This document shows positions 10,150 through 20,500 of a stretch of 64,000 bases of DNA, in pieces. The stretch is taken from NCBI GenBank assembly GCA_963082975.1, contig OY720346.1, forward strand, positions 74,144,767 to 74,208,766, in the 5' to 3' direction. Position numbers and translations under genes: made by a program. Every line of letters begins with the position of its first letter. Position 1 is the first letter of the stretch. The DNA comes from Labia minor (taxonomy: Eukaryota; Arthropoda; Insecta; Dermaptera; Spongiphoridae). The notes under the pieces are model-generated. The model saw only the letters and a program-made list of their open reading frames with translations. It did not search any database and was not told where the DNA came from.

Positions 10150-11476
10150 AAAAAAAGAAAAAAAAAAGAAAAGACATTTAAACAAATAATAATTTATTGA
10201 TTCAATATAAATTAATGAATAATGTACGTACAATAATTATTCAGTTGGCATTAAACCATCATGCGAATTAGTGGACTTACCAATGAAAAATTTATTTCGT
10301 TCTATAAGGAGTTTTTAATTAAAATGAAACCATTAATCATGTTTATAAAAATATTAGGAATATATCCTGTATCGAATGATAATCAATATAAAATTTTATC
10401 AATTTCATGGATGTGGTCTCTGCTCATTGGATTATTACAAATTATTTTGTTGACATTCGATTTAACAAGTTCATGGAAAATTTTTCTAACCAAATACAAC
10501 ATAATCCGAGTATCAATATATAATTTTACACTTTTAATTGAAGGACGAAAATTTGCTAAAATTATTGATCAATTTTGTTTATTTGATTCCATGTTTGCAA
10601 AAGTTTACTATCAAAAGATAAAAATTGGTTGGATCCAAAATCCGTGGACTTGGGTGATTTTAACTTGTATCGAAATGATATTTTACTATAATATCGTTTA
10701 TTTTTTTAACCGTTTCAGTATTTTTTCTGCACTAATTGATATGCTTAATTTCATTACTAGACAAAATACGATGCATTTATATATATTCTTTTGTTGGAAT
10801 ATTGTATCGCGAATTGAAAATTTAAAAGAGCAATGGAATCAGCAAATTGAATTGATATTGAAATCAAAAATGCATCATAATATTGGTTACACCAATGAAT
10901 ATTGTCTTGAGAAAACACGTCTCTTCTTTTTTCAATTGTGTGAAATTGTCGATTATATTAAAGAAGCATTTGGACTGATATTAATAACTACAATTCTCTC
11001 CATTTCTACTGATCTCCTATTGGATATATATGTATTTTTTTATTTAGAGGGTGGAAGACGAATTACACAATTTTTCTTTCCTGGATTAACTTTGGGAACA
11101 TTATACATTTTGTGTACAGTATGTGGGAAAATTTACACCAAGGCAAGAAAAAAAAATAAATATTTTTATAATTTCGCTTTGATGATTAAAAATTGATAAA
11201 TACTGCTAGATAGAATTATTATTAGAATAGAATAGAATTATTAATAGAATTATAATTACTATTATAGAATTTCAGCTTAATTTATCGCTGAAAGTACCCA
11301 AATTAATTTTTTTAACACGTTGATTGCCAATCACGCGCCAGCACGTGCCGTAGTATCATCAACAAAGAGCCAAACACGCGCTGGGTTAATAAATTTTATT
11401 TATCAATTTTAATTTAAAATTTATAGTTAATTAAATTTAATTAAAATATAATAAATATAAAATATTAATCCAAATC
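9976..11476. repeat. Tandem segmental duplication, unit 1
   Basis: The unit starts ATAAGAATAAAATAAAAATC inside GR2 intron 2. It contains the GR2 last exon, the spacer, GR3 exon 1 and the start of its intron 1. Unit 2 (11477 to about 12945) repeats all of this at high identity. The junction is abrupt at 11476/11477. Confidence 0.85.
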
Positions 11477-11654
11477 ATAAGAATAAAATAAAAATCAATA
11501 CTAACTAACTTTATTATTTATTGTTTTATTCCAATTAATTCAATTCTAATTAATATCTAAAATAAATTTTCAGGTGGGAGTGTCAATACTAACATACTTC
11601 ATAATAATTATTGAATTTTCTAAAAGTCTTTTAGAAATAATAATTCCACATTAA
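10261..11654 (+). CDS. GR3: chimeric gustatory receptor lacking the middle exon
   Basis: Exon 1 is 10261-11142 (294 residues). It ends at an AAG|gcaaga GC-type donor, phase 0, and includes ILGIYPVS near the N terminus and IKEAFGLILI, the conserved segment before transmembrane segment 6. The only family exon downstream before GR4 is 11574-11654 (ttcag|GTG, phase 0; ILTYFIIIIEF signature), a near-identical copy of the GR2 last exon. No 159-nt middle exon is visible in 11143-11573. Joining the two exons keeps the frame and gives about 320 residues without the roughly 53 residues between transmembrane segments 6 and 7. If unspliced, exon 1 reads on to a stop at 11194-11196. Either a functional short receptor or a recent pseudogene; no stop or frameshift is seen in either exon. 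Confidence 0.7.
11312..11389 (-). repeat. TTAA-bounded short repeat in GR3 intron
   Basis: About 70 bases between two TTAA sites. One side starts ACACGTTGATTGCCAA and the other ends ACACGCGCTGGG, a layout like piggyBac-type short elements. The duplicate sits at 12769-12846 in GR4, and a third, inverted copy sits at 23747-23829. Homology to the third copy extends about 60 bases beyond one TTAA (CAGCTT...GCTGAAAGTACC). Confidence 0.55.
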
Positions 11655-12945
11655 AAAAAGAATAGAAAAAACACATTTAAATAAATAATAATCTATTGAT
11701 TAAATATAAATTAATGAATAAATAAATGAATAATGTTCATACAATAATTATTCAGTTGGCATTAAACCATCATGCGAATTAGTGGACTTTATAGCAATGA
11801 AAAATATATTTCGTTCTATAAGCAGTTTTTAATTAAAATGAAACCATTAATCATGTTTATAAAAATATTAGGAATATATCCTGTATCGAATGATAATCAA
11901 TATAAAATTTTATCAATTTCATGGATGTGGTCTCTGTTCATTGGATTATTACAAATTATTTTGTTGGCATTCGATTTAACAAGTTCATGGAAAATTTTTC
12001 TAACCAAATACAACATAATCCGAGTATCAATACAAAATTTTACACTTTTAATTGAAGGACGAAAATTTACTAAAATTATTGATCAATTTTGTTTATTTGA
12101 TTCCATGTTTGCAAAAGTTTACTATCAAAAGATAAAAATTGGGTGGATACAAAATCCTTGGACTTGGGTGATTTTAAATTGCATCGAAATGCTAATTTAT
12201 TATAATATCGTTTATTTTTTTAACCGTTTCACTATTTTTTCTGCGCTAATTGATATGCTTAGTTTCTTTACTAGACAAAATACGATGCATTTATATATTT
12301 TCTTTTGTTGGAATATTGTATCGCGAATTGAACATTTAAAAGAGCAATGGGATCAGCAAATTGAAGTGATATTGAAATCAAAAATGCATCATAATATTGG
12401 TTACAACAATGAATATTGTCTTGAGAAAACACGTCTCTTCTTTTTTCAATTGTGTGAAATTGTCGATTGTATTAAAGAAGCATTTGGACTGATATTAATA
12501 ACTACAATCCTCTCCATTTCTACTGATTTCCTATTGGATATATATGTATTTTTTTATTTAGACGGTGGAAGACGAATAACACAATTTTTCTTTCCTGTAT
12601 TAACTTTGGGAACATTATACCTGTTGTGTACAGTATGTGGGAAAATTTACACCAAGGCAAGAAAAAAAAATAAATATTTTTATCATTTCGCTTTGATGAT
12701 TTAATACTGCTAAATATATTATAGAATTTCAGCTTAAAGTATCCGAATTATTTTTTTTTAATTTTTTTTTAACACATTGACTGCCAAACACGCGCCAGCA
12801 CGTGACATGGTATCATCAACAAAGAGCTAAACACGTGCTGGTTTAATATTATTATATTTATTAATTTTAATTTATAATTTATAATTAATTATATTTAATT
12901 TAAATATAATAATATATCTCTGTTATTTAATACAAATCAATTTTG
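11477..12945. repeat. Tandem segmental duplication, unit 2
   Basis: A copy of 9976-11476 with a 4-base insertion (ACTA) near its start and scattered substitutions. It carries the duplicated GR2 last exon (now 11574-11654), the short spacer, GR4 exon 1 and the TTAA-bounded repeat. The right edge is diffuse, in AT-rich sequence around 12936-12951. Confidence 0.8.
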
Positions 12946-13877
12946 CGAGATAGTCAAGTGGAGACACTTCAGATTTTTTTAATTTAATTAGGAATAATAG
13001 AATTTAAAAATAGTACACTAAAAAATGATGAAAAAATCTTAAGAAACTCTCATAAAGAAAATTGATCAAATTAATGCCAAAAAGATAATCATTCATCATC
13101 ATCATAAATAATTAGAAACATAAGAGTGGGAAACAATTTATTTAAGAAAGAATTATCAATTAAGTTATTGAATTTATTTAATTTAATTAAATATGTACAT
13201 CGATTTATATGATTATAAACGAGAAAAAAAGAAAAAAAATGAAATTGTTTATTTAATTAAATAAATAATAAGAAATAAATTATTCATATTTAGATTATTC
13301 TAGAGAACTTTTTGATACAATTATTATTAATATGATTATGATTATTATTATTATACTAGGCGAACCCGTTGCAAACGGAGTTTGCAATTTATATAAGTTC
13401 AAATTCGATTTGTAACTATCTTCATAATGTCGATATGACATCACATTCCTAACTTCATAATGTTACAGACATCACATAGATACGATGGAAATTATATATA
13501 TATATTGATAGAAAATATGTACATTTTTTTATTTTGATTTATTTTATTTTTTCAGAGTATGGAAATAGTATCGTCTATTCGTCGAGTTCCAATTATAACT
13601 CTGAATCCTGAAAGTCGTCTCCAATTGTATTTGTTTCAATCCCAGATTGTCGCAAATCCTCCATATTTAACTGTGTACGATTTTGCACCACTAAACAAAG
13701 GAACCATCCTTGCTGTACGAACCTTTATCATATCATCTATAAATAATCGATTTAATTTAATTTACTCATTTATTTATTTCTTTGTAGGTTTTTATGTCCG
13801 TATCCACTTATTTTATTATTATAATGCAATTTCAGAAAGATATTGGACAATTAGTATACAATATCAGTGATAAATAA
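11772..13877 (+). CDS. GR4: gustatory receptor family 7TM chemoreceptor (3 exons)
   Basis: Exons 11772-12656, 13556-13714 and 13788-13877 give 377 residues. Both introns are phase 0: AAG|gcaaga (GC donor) with ttcag|AGT, and GCT|gtacga with tgtag|GTT. Exon 1 is about 93% identical to GR3 by eye and contains ILGIYPVS and IKEAFGLILI. Exon 2 ends in YDFAPLNKGTILA, matching the GFxxLNxxxxxS pattern of GR2. Exon 3 encodes STYFIIIMQFQ, a full TYxxxxxQF signature. This is the copy that kept the ancestral exons 2 and 3. The intergenic gap to the GR3 stop is 117 bp, so the array is compact. Intron 1 holds the TTAA-bounded repeat and a Helitron-like end. A degraded hAT-like terminus follows the stop directly. 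Confidence 0.85.
12769..12846 (-). repeat. TTAA-bounded short repeat in GR4 intron 1
   Basis: The duplicated partner of 11312-11389, with several substitutions (for example ACACATTGACTGCCAA). It was present before the 1.5-kb duplication. Confidence 0.55.
13355..13400 (-). mobile_element. Helitron-like 3' terminus in GR4 intron 1
   Basis: On the minus strand, CCGTTTGCAACGG can form a 5-bp stem with a 3-base loop. It is followed six bases later by CTAGT and then AT-rich sequence, as at Helitron 3' ends. The element would extend rightwards on the + strand; its 5' end is not identified. The call rests on one short hairpin plus CTAGT. Confidence 0.35.
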
Positions 13878-13887
13878 GAAATAAGTT

Positions 13888-13957
13888 CGCCCCCAAAATC
13901 GTATAGTCAAATAATCGCCCTTTTAAGATCTCGATCGTCCAGGTTGAGAATCACTAG
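13888..13957 (-). mobile_element. Degraded hAT-like terminus
   Basis: The minus strand begins CTAGTGATTCTCAACCTGG, close to the common hAT terminal motif CAGTGGTTCTCAACC. It continues for about 70 bases up to the GR4 stop codon region. No second terminus was found. Confidence 0.4.
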
Positions 13958-14544
13958 TATATATGAAGAGTTTTAATGACATACAACGCTACTGGTTTGG
14001 AGTTTTTATTTTTTGTTTTATTATAATTTTTTAATTATTATCATCATTTTAATCTAATATTAGTTAAAAATTTGTAGAATTTGACAAGACAAATAATTTT
14101 TTTTTAATATGTAATAGATTAATAATAATAATAATAATAATACAGCAAAAATTGTTAGAAAAGTACAATTTTTTCAAATTATAATAATAATAATAATAAT
14201 ATAGTTAGCTTGTTAAATCGACAGTCCAGTTATGTCCACAAAACGCAGAAGTCGGAGTTCAATTTATTTTGATTCGTTAATGGATGGCTGTGAATAATTA
14301 ACAAGGCATTCTTGGTCAGAATGCAAATAAGGGTTTGGCCCTCAACGTCTCGACAATCTAACCCAGAGTCTACCATTGGGTTAAATGACCCAGGGTGAAG
14401 AATATCTATCTAACTATCTATTCCATAAATAACCTATAAATATTGAAATTATTCATTTTTTTAATCATGTTACTTGTTATTAAAAAAATAAATTAATAAA
14501 TAAATAATAAAAATATGCTACACGTGTTTATGTCCCAGTGTGTG

Positions 14545-14581
<37 letters not shown>

Positions 14582-15199
14582 GTGTGTGTTTATAATAATA
14601 GAAGAAAATGTTTAATACTCGTTACTTTATTTAAAAAATAAATAAAAGTTTATTTGTTTGTTTTTTCAGTTTTCATGTAGAGATCTCCTGAATTGACGAT
14701 ATAACTTTCACTCTATAATTATAATGAAGTGTACTCTTGAGAATATTTAAGTGCATTATTTAAATTATTAATTAAGAGAAACACTAATATTGAACTACCA
14801 CATAACTTATGGACTGGAGTCATGTTAGCAACATTGGAGAGTCCAAGAAGGATAAAAATTTAGTAGAAGTTTAAAGTTTATTATATTTTATATTCTTTGA
14901 AATTATTGATAAAAAATTATATAATTAATATAATTTCAAAAATGTTATTATTATTATTATTATCAGATTTTTTAAGGAAAAACTTTAATGTAATGGAATT
15001 GTAAAAATCGAAACCAATGTATAATAATTTTATAAAATTATATTTTATAATAGTAATTGAACTAAAAAATGAAAATGTAAAATAAAATATGTAGTATAAT
15101 TTTTAATAATGTATTAGTATTAGATTAAGTGGTTATAAATTGTTTTTGTATTTTTATTGTTTTATATATATTTTATCTATTAAAAGAGTGAGAAATACT

Positions 15200-15230
<31 letters not shown>

Positions 15231-16628
15231 TTATCAAATAGTTATTTCTTTATTTTTATATTGAATTAAATGAAAAGAAATTTCATGCTTGATACATCCA
15301 ATATAATAAGAACATAATAAGAAAATATAACCTAAAAGTTAGGTTATGTTATGTTTAATAATACTGTTTTAAATGAAATATGCTAAACCATATCTATCAC
15401 ATTCTAATTTAAAAATAAAAATAAAAAATAAAATGAAAAATAAAAAAAAAATAAAATAAAATATTTTTACCATAAAACTTCAATCTATCTTTTAATGAAC
15501 AAAATGATTAACAATTTAGAATATGTTAATGAATAAATTTTATTTATTTAAACGTTTAGACGTTTTTTTTTCTTGTTTATTTTTTTAATACCTCTCACCT
15601 TTTTTTTCCAAATGCATATTTAAAAGGAATTAAATTCAACACAAATATTCATATACTAATTGTTAATGAAAATTTTAATGAAGAATTAATTATATATATA
15701 TGTATAAATGTGTATATATATATTCTCTTATTAGTATTCAAATACATTTTATGGGAGGTTATGATTTATAATGAAATTAAGATTGTGTAATGAAGAAGAA
15801 AATGTATGCAAAATTTCACAGTTGTTATTAATGAATAAGCCTATAAAAGACAGGTAATTGCAATTAGTCATAAAAGAAGTAAATTTATTTTCTTCATTAA
15901 TTAGACTAATACATTTTTGGCATCCATTGTGTGTTGTTTTTAATTTTTTTTATTTTTATTTTTTTAAATTTCAATATTCTATGAAGGGAGGGAGAAAGTT
16001 GGAAAGAAAATGAATCTCCAATGCTAATTACTATGATTTGTCTTGGAAGAGAAATGGATTAATTAATTGAATGGAGTGGGGGGAGAAATATGTGAACGCA
16101 TGCGAGGAAATGATCGATAGTATCTTCTTTCTCATCTCTTGCTATGCTATCTCCCTTCTCCCACCTTTATCCCTCCCTCCCTTCCATTCCTCCCCCCCAC
16201 CTGCCCAATCCTTACACCCAAATATAGATGGTAGCTAGTTTTCTGTTCACTTTCTCAAATTCGGAATAGATAATATGAATTCTACGAAAAGGTAACCCGT
16301 TAGATAGGGCCGCGTGTTGGTATCAAATTAAAAAGTAAAATGAATAAAATATAGGTCTCTCACTCTTTCTCGATTTTCTTTTAGGTTACTAAGGCATATG
16401 AAAATGAAATGATGAAAAATAAAATTTATATATATATATATATATATATATTTAAAAAAAAATAAATAGATAAAATTAAATAAAATATTTTTAAAAAATT
16501 ATTTGTTTAAATATTTTAATATTATTATTTTTTTCTTTAATGGAAAGATAGAAATATAATTAAAATATATTAAATTCTAAATATGCCTTAGTATAAATAG
16601 TAAAATAATAATTTTAAAGTTTTAAATA
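13958..16628. other. AT-rich spacer with two complex islands
   Basis: Mostly TA/TAA repeats and AT-rich unique sequence. More complex islands lie at about 14205-14410 (with GACCCAGGGTGAAG near its end) and 15975-16330 (pyrimidine-rich, with TGAACGCATGCG). No open frame with splice context is seen. The islands may be regulatory. Confidence 0.4.
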
Positions 16629-16640
16629 TATGAAATTATT

Positions 16641-16911
16641 TTTCTTAAGGTGCCGTCTCCCTTTCGGAGTTTGGCTATCATCATGACTAGGATAGCCTTA
16701 TAAGCTGCCCAGCCATGATTTTTTTTGGGAATGTTAATGCGGAGGTTTCCCGTTGCCTTCCGCATGTATAGAACCAGGAACTGACAGTTCCTGGAGCCGA
16801 GGCAAGTGATGTTAAATTGAATTTTATTTGAAAAATTTGTTCTTAGTTAGAATCGAACGCCGACTTATTGTGTAGAAAATTGCTACGCTACACTCTCTCT
16901 TAGCTGCCTCC
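16641..16911 (-). mobile_element. tRNA-derived SINE, family S2
   Basis: It is flanked by a 12-bp direct repeat, TATGAAATTATT (16629-16640 and 16912-16923), the target-site duplication of a retrotransposed element. The head, on the minus strand, begins GAGGCAGCTAAGAGAGAGTG and has an A-box-like TAGCGTAGC and a B-box-like GCGTTCGATTC, so it is tRNA-related. The body includes GGAACTGTCAGTTCCTGG (as ccaggaactgacagttcc on +) and the tail reads CTTAAGAAA. No second copy is seen in the window. Confidence 0.75.
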
Positions 16912-17172
16912 TATGAAATTATTAAATTATCAAAATATATATAAAAAAAAATTTAAGTAGAAACATATTCTATGATAAAAGTTACTTAGAATTAGATATT
17001 CGACAAAGGTCATGTTTTGGGTCAGAACAGATTCAGAACTTTTTTACCAAAAACATGAAATGAAAAATTTATTCAATCATCGACGAAAGATATAGTATAA
17101 ATTATAATTCAATTTTCTTTCTGAAAAACTTTTTAAAAATTATGTTAAATATTGTAAAAAAAAAATGTACTA

Positions 17173-17545
17173 GGGTAAAGTATACAGTCGGCCCCGAGGC
17201 AGTCATTGGCCCCCTATCGCTAAAACACAAATTATAAGAGATTTTTATTTTAAAAATTATGCTATTAACTATGGTTATGTAATCGTTGGTTGTATGGTTG
17301 AATAATCACTATAGAATACTTAGGCCAATATCTTTAACAGGGGGCCAATAACTGTATTTTTTAGGATTTTTGCGTGCTTATTGAAAATGTCATGAGAAAA
17401 TGATTTTTTTATTATTCATCAAAATGCTCATAGTATTTATGTTCTGCAAACCTAATTTGACACAGATTGTACCACAATTTACCCAGATATGCATTAAAGA
17501 CTGCTAGGAATTGCTTAAGGGGGCCAACGACTGTATGCTTTACCC
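17173..17545. mobile_element. TA-flanked MITE with about 25-bp inverted termini
   Basis: The left end GGGTAAAGTATACAGTCG is the near-complement of the right end, which closes CGACTGTATGCTTTACCC. TA flanks both sides (17171-17172 and 17546-17547). It is 373 bp with no ORF. The TA duplication suggests a Tc1/mariner-type non-autonomous element. Confidence 0.8.
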
Positions 17546-18068
17546 TATATATTTAATTTTAAGATATTTTAAACGTAAAAATGCATAATCGAATTTTCCA
17601 TTGAAAAACACTGCATTGAAGTAACCTGTAGTTATTCATATAAAAAAATAATAAATTCTTTTTGTATTTATATCCTACTTCTTTAAAATATAATAAATAG
17701 ATAATAAATCTTAGAAAATTAATAAAAAATGAATTCTTAAATTATATTATTATATTAAGAGAATAAAATATATTAGATACTTTAGGTTTAATTTATTAGA
17801 AAGGATATAATTATATATATATATATATATCATTCTCTTTTTAGTAAAACAACTATCCAATAATTAATTAATATATATATAAAGTTATATTTTACAAATT
17901 CCAAGGCAGGTTAGTGAAAAAAAAGACCAATTTTGATTCGTTAATAAGAAAACAAAAACAAACTCCTTTGATGAAAAACAAACGTGAAAGCAAATAAACA
18001 AAAAGTGCAATTATTAGAATAAAATTTGAAGCAAATAAGGTTGCCGAGAATAGGAAGAGATCACTTGC

Positions 18069-18482
18069 CTGTCGCACCTGTTTAAACTGCTCCTCGAAAC
18101 TCCAAGTTTGTTGCGAACTAGAACTGCTCTCCGATGAATGGGAAGATGCAGACGAAAAGGCGTTGTTGTTGTTGTTATTATTATTAGTGTTGTTGTTATT
18201 GGAGTGGGCAACGGGTGCAGGAGTTCCTGACGAAGGAGTTGAATGAGTAATGGAATTCGAAATTGGTGGAAGAAATGCCGCGGTACCGGGATGTGAAAAT
18301 GGAAAGGGTGGTGGTAGTGAGAAAGAGAGCGGGGGGATGAGATTTCCAGCTGCAGCAGCGTTTACAGCCGCGGCCGCTGCCGCTGCAGCAGCTAACGCGG
18401 AAGAGACATTGGTGCCATTCCCAAGACTATTAGGTGGTCCAGAACCAACTACAGGGCCTTTGAGAGGACCCTCATCGCCAGT
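18069..18482 (-). CDS. dri: dead ringer/retained (ARID3-type) transcription factor, exon with start of ARID domain
   Basis: This is a minus-strand exon, phase 0 at both ends: acceptor ttttag|ACT at 18483 and a donor after 18069 (CAG|gcaagt) or 18078 (CAG|gtgcga). It encodes about 138 residues: TGDEGPLKGPV, a nine-residue Ala tract, a Pro/Phe-rich part, an eight-residue Asn tract, a Ser-rich part, then TWSFEEQFKQVRQ. That last motif is the conserved beginning of the ARID DNA-binding domain of Dead ringer/ARID3 proteins, which act as nuclear sequence-specific regulators in development. The rest of the ARID (starting LYE in the family) must be on a downstream exon; none is visible at 1-18068. 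The plus-strand frame at 18250-18486 is its shadow. Confidence 0.85.
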
Positions 18483-19479
18483 CTAAAAATAAAGTGGATT
18501 ACAATCATTATTATTAGATATAGTTTTTGGAATCTATCTAACATTGTGAAAATGATGAGGTTTAATAATAGAAAAAGGGACTGGGCTGGGGTGTAAGGAG
18601 GAGGGGAAGGGGAGGGGGAATGAAGAAGAAATTCAGAAACAAAATTTCTCCCTCATTAAATATGTTTAAGAAAAATAGTTATAGATTTGTACTTATATCT
18701 TTTAATAATAATTACTATCACAAATAATTGTAATTTAAATAATATCATAAATGATATTAGATTAATAAGTCAATATGTATTTCAATAGTGAAAAATGAAT
18801 TTTAAAAGTAAAATAAAAGAAAAAGAATAGAATGAATACAAAAAAAAAAAAAAACAAACTTGAATTGTGTAAAGAATAGAAAATTTAGAATATCCCACTT
18901 GGAATACTAACTAATATAATCTAACACAAGTTGTTTAAAAATACAAATAAAATCCGTTAGATGAGAGTTTTGGAGGAAAAAGACAAGCCTCTTCAGTTAA
19001 TAAGTCATAATATATGAATAATAATAATAAAAATTAATGCAATATATATATATATATATTAAAATTTAGGCTTGGAAATAATTTTTTTTTATCTTCAATT
19101 ATATATATATATATATATTATTTTATGTTAAACATAAGTGATATTTTTTAATTAGATGTAAAATAAACAAAATGCTAATGAAGTTACAAATGCAAACAAA
19201 GATCTTAAGTAAAGGAAAATATTTTTTTTTTTGTTGCTTTGGAAGCTTTTAAAAAAAGTGAGACTCCTGGTTGTTGGATTTAAAAAGAAATATATATAAT
19301 TTTTAATCCATTAATTTGGAAAAATAATAATAATAATAATAATAATCACATAATAAGAGATAAATCCATCGATTCAACGCCCTGACCTTCTGTTGATCGA
19401 TATAAAAAGGAGAAATAGGTAACAATAATTTAGAGGTTATAATTATCCCATAACATCTCTAAAACCGAGAAGGAAAAAT
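18483..19479. other. dead ringer intron, AT-rich
   Basis: Intronic sequence on the minus strand. It holds a purine-rich, G-rich stretch at about 18575-18625 and TA/TAA repeats, and no further exon is seen. The whole intron runs from 18483 to 23368. Confidence 0.5.
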
Positions 19480-19680
19480 ATCAAAATCTTGCGATGGAGC
19501 TTAAATCTCTGTGGAAATTGATTAGCATAAAGATAGTTCCAAAAGTTATATTGGTAGAAGGAATATTTCAAGTGAAATTAAAGATATTGGGACTAGTGAA
19601 TAAACTGTCTATCATTATCCAAAAAGCAGTTATACTACAAACTTGCTATATTCTCAGACAAGTTCTAATGCCATAAAGGA
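19480..19680 (+). mobile_element. Non-LTR retrotransposon ORF C-terminal relic
   Basis: The frame at 19494-19676 ends with KAVILQTCYILRQVLMP, and earlier has KIVPKVILVEGIF. The neighbouring relic at 20106-20500 has the same arrangement (IFPIVISAEGIVSRK then VVLLQTSHIVRKLI). This is the C-terminal region of a retrotransposon polyprotein; the upstream part is missing. It is not a host gene. Confidence 0.65.
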
Positions 19681-19745
19681 ATAATAAAGGTTGTTGTGGG
19701 TTAGGGTGAATTCCCTTTCCACCGCACCACAGACCATCTAACAGA

Positions 19746-19972
19746 ATGCTAAATTCTATTGTTCTCGATGAAACAAAGTTTTTGGCGCCACCATGCGAAT
19801 GCTGGTAGTAACTAATTGAAAAAAAAATCGGACTTGTGTGTTTGGTCTTTGCAAAGACCAAACACATACACACAACACACACACAAGCCTGATTTTTTAT
19901 TATATTTTCGAATGCCAGCATAACCAGATGGCGCCAAAAACTTTGTTTCACGGAGAACAATAGAGTTTAGGG
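19746..19972. repeat. Foldback element with perfect central palindrome
   Basis: The left arm (GAAACAAAGTTTTTGGCGCC, TTCTATTGTTCTC) is repeated as its complement on the right (GGCGCCAAAAACTTTGTTTC, GAGAACAATAGAG). A perfect 28-bp palindrome centred at 19851/19852 (GTGTTTGGTCTTTG and its complement) joins the arms. It lies between two retrotransposon relics and is non-coding. Confidence 0.7.
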
Positions 19973-20105
19973 GGCCTGCCCTGCACTCTTGAGTCTAATC
20001 CCCAGGAAAATTGTGGGATATGTGAAAAAAGTTGACTGACACAAGTGTTGAGGATTTCCAAATGCCAATACCTAGTATCCCAAAACAACACTATAAATAT
20101 TCCCC

Positions 20106-20500
20106 AGAAGCAGTATTGGAGAGTAAGGAGGTGGATTTGTACTGGGAGAGACCTATATTAACGAATTAGATAATAAATTATAATCGACCAGACATCCTCA
20201 CTAGTAAAAACACGAAAAAAGCCTCGCTGATTGACATAGCGCTTCCTCTTTCAACGAATATAAAAAAAACTGAAACTGGAAAAGTAATTAAATACGAAAA
20301 ACTGGCTATTCAAATCAAAAATATTTGTAAATTTGAGGAAGTGAAGTGAAAATATTCCCGATTGTCATTTCTGCAGAGGGTATAGTGTCTAGAAAGTTAA
20401 ACAGGATAATTGAGGACAATTTCATCATCTTAAGAACAGGCCAAAGAGTAGTTTTACTCCAAACAAGCCATATCGTTCGGAAGTTAATCAGTTAAATAAA
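20106..20500 (+). mobile_element. Degenerate non-LTR retrotransposon ORF relic
   Basis: The translation shows LYWERPILTN, stop, NRPDILTSKN, SLIDIALPLSTNIKKTE, a frame break, then IFPIVISAEGIVSRK and VVLLQTSHIVRKL. This is a polyprotein C terminus of the same family as 19480-19680. It carries a stop codon and a frameshift and is dead. Confidence 0.7.

Noticed and set aside
13559-13870. 103-codon frame as a stand-alone gene
   Set aside because: It merely spans GR4 exon 2 and reads into the intron; the receptor exon boundaries at 13556, 13714 and 13788 explain it.
18250-18486. Plus-strand 78-codon frame with an alanine run
   Set aside because: It is the shadow of the minus-strand dead ringer exon, which has splice sites, the ARID start motif and an in-frame partner exon.
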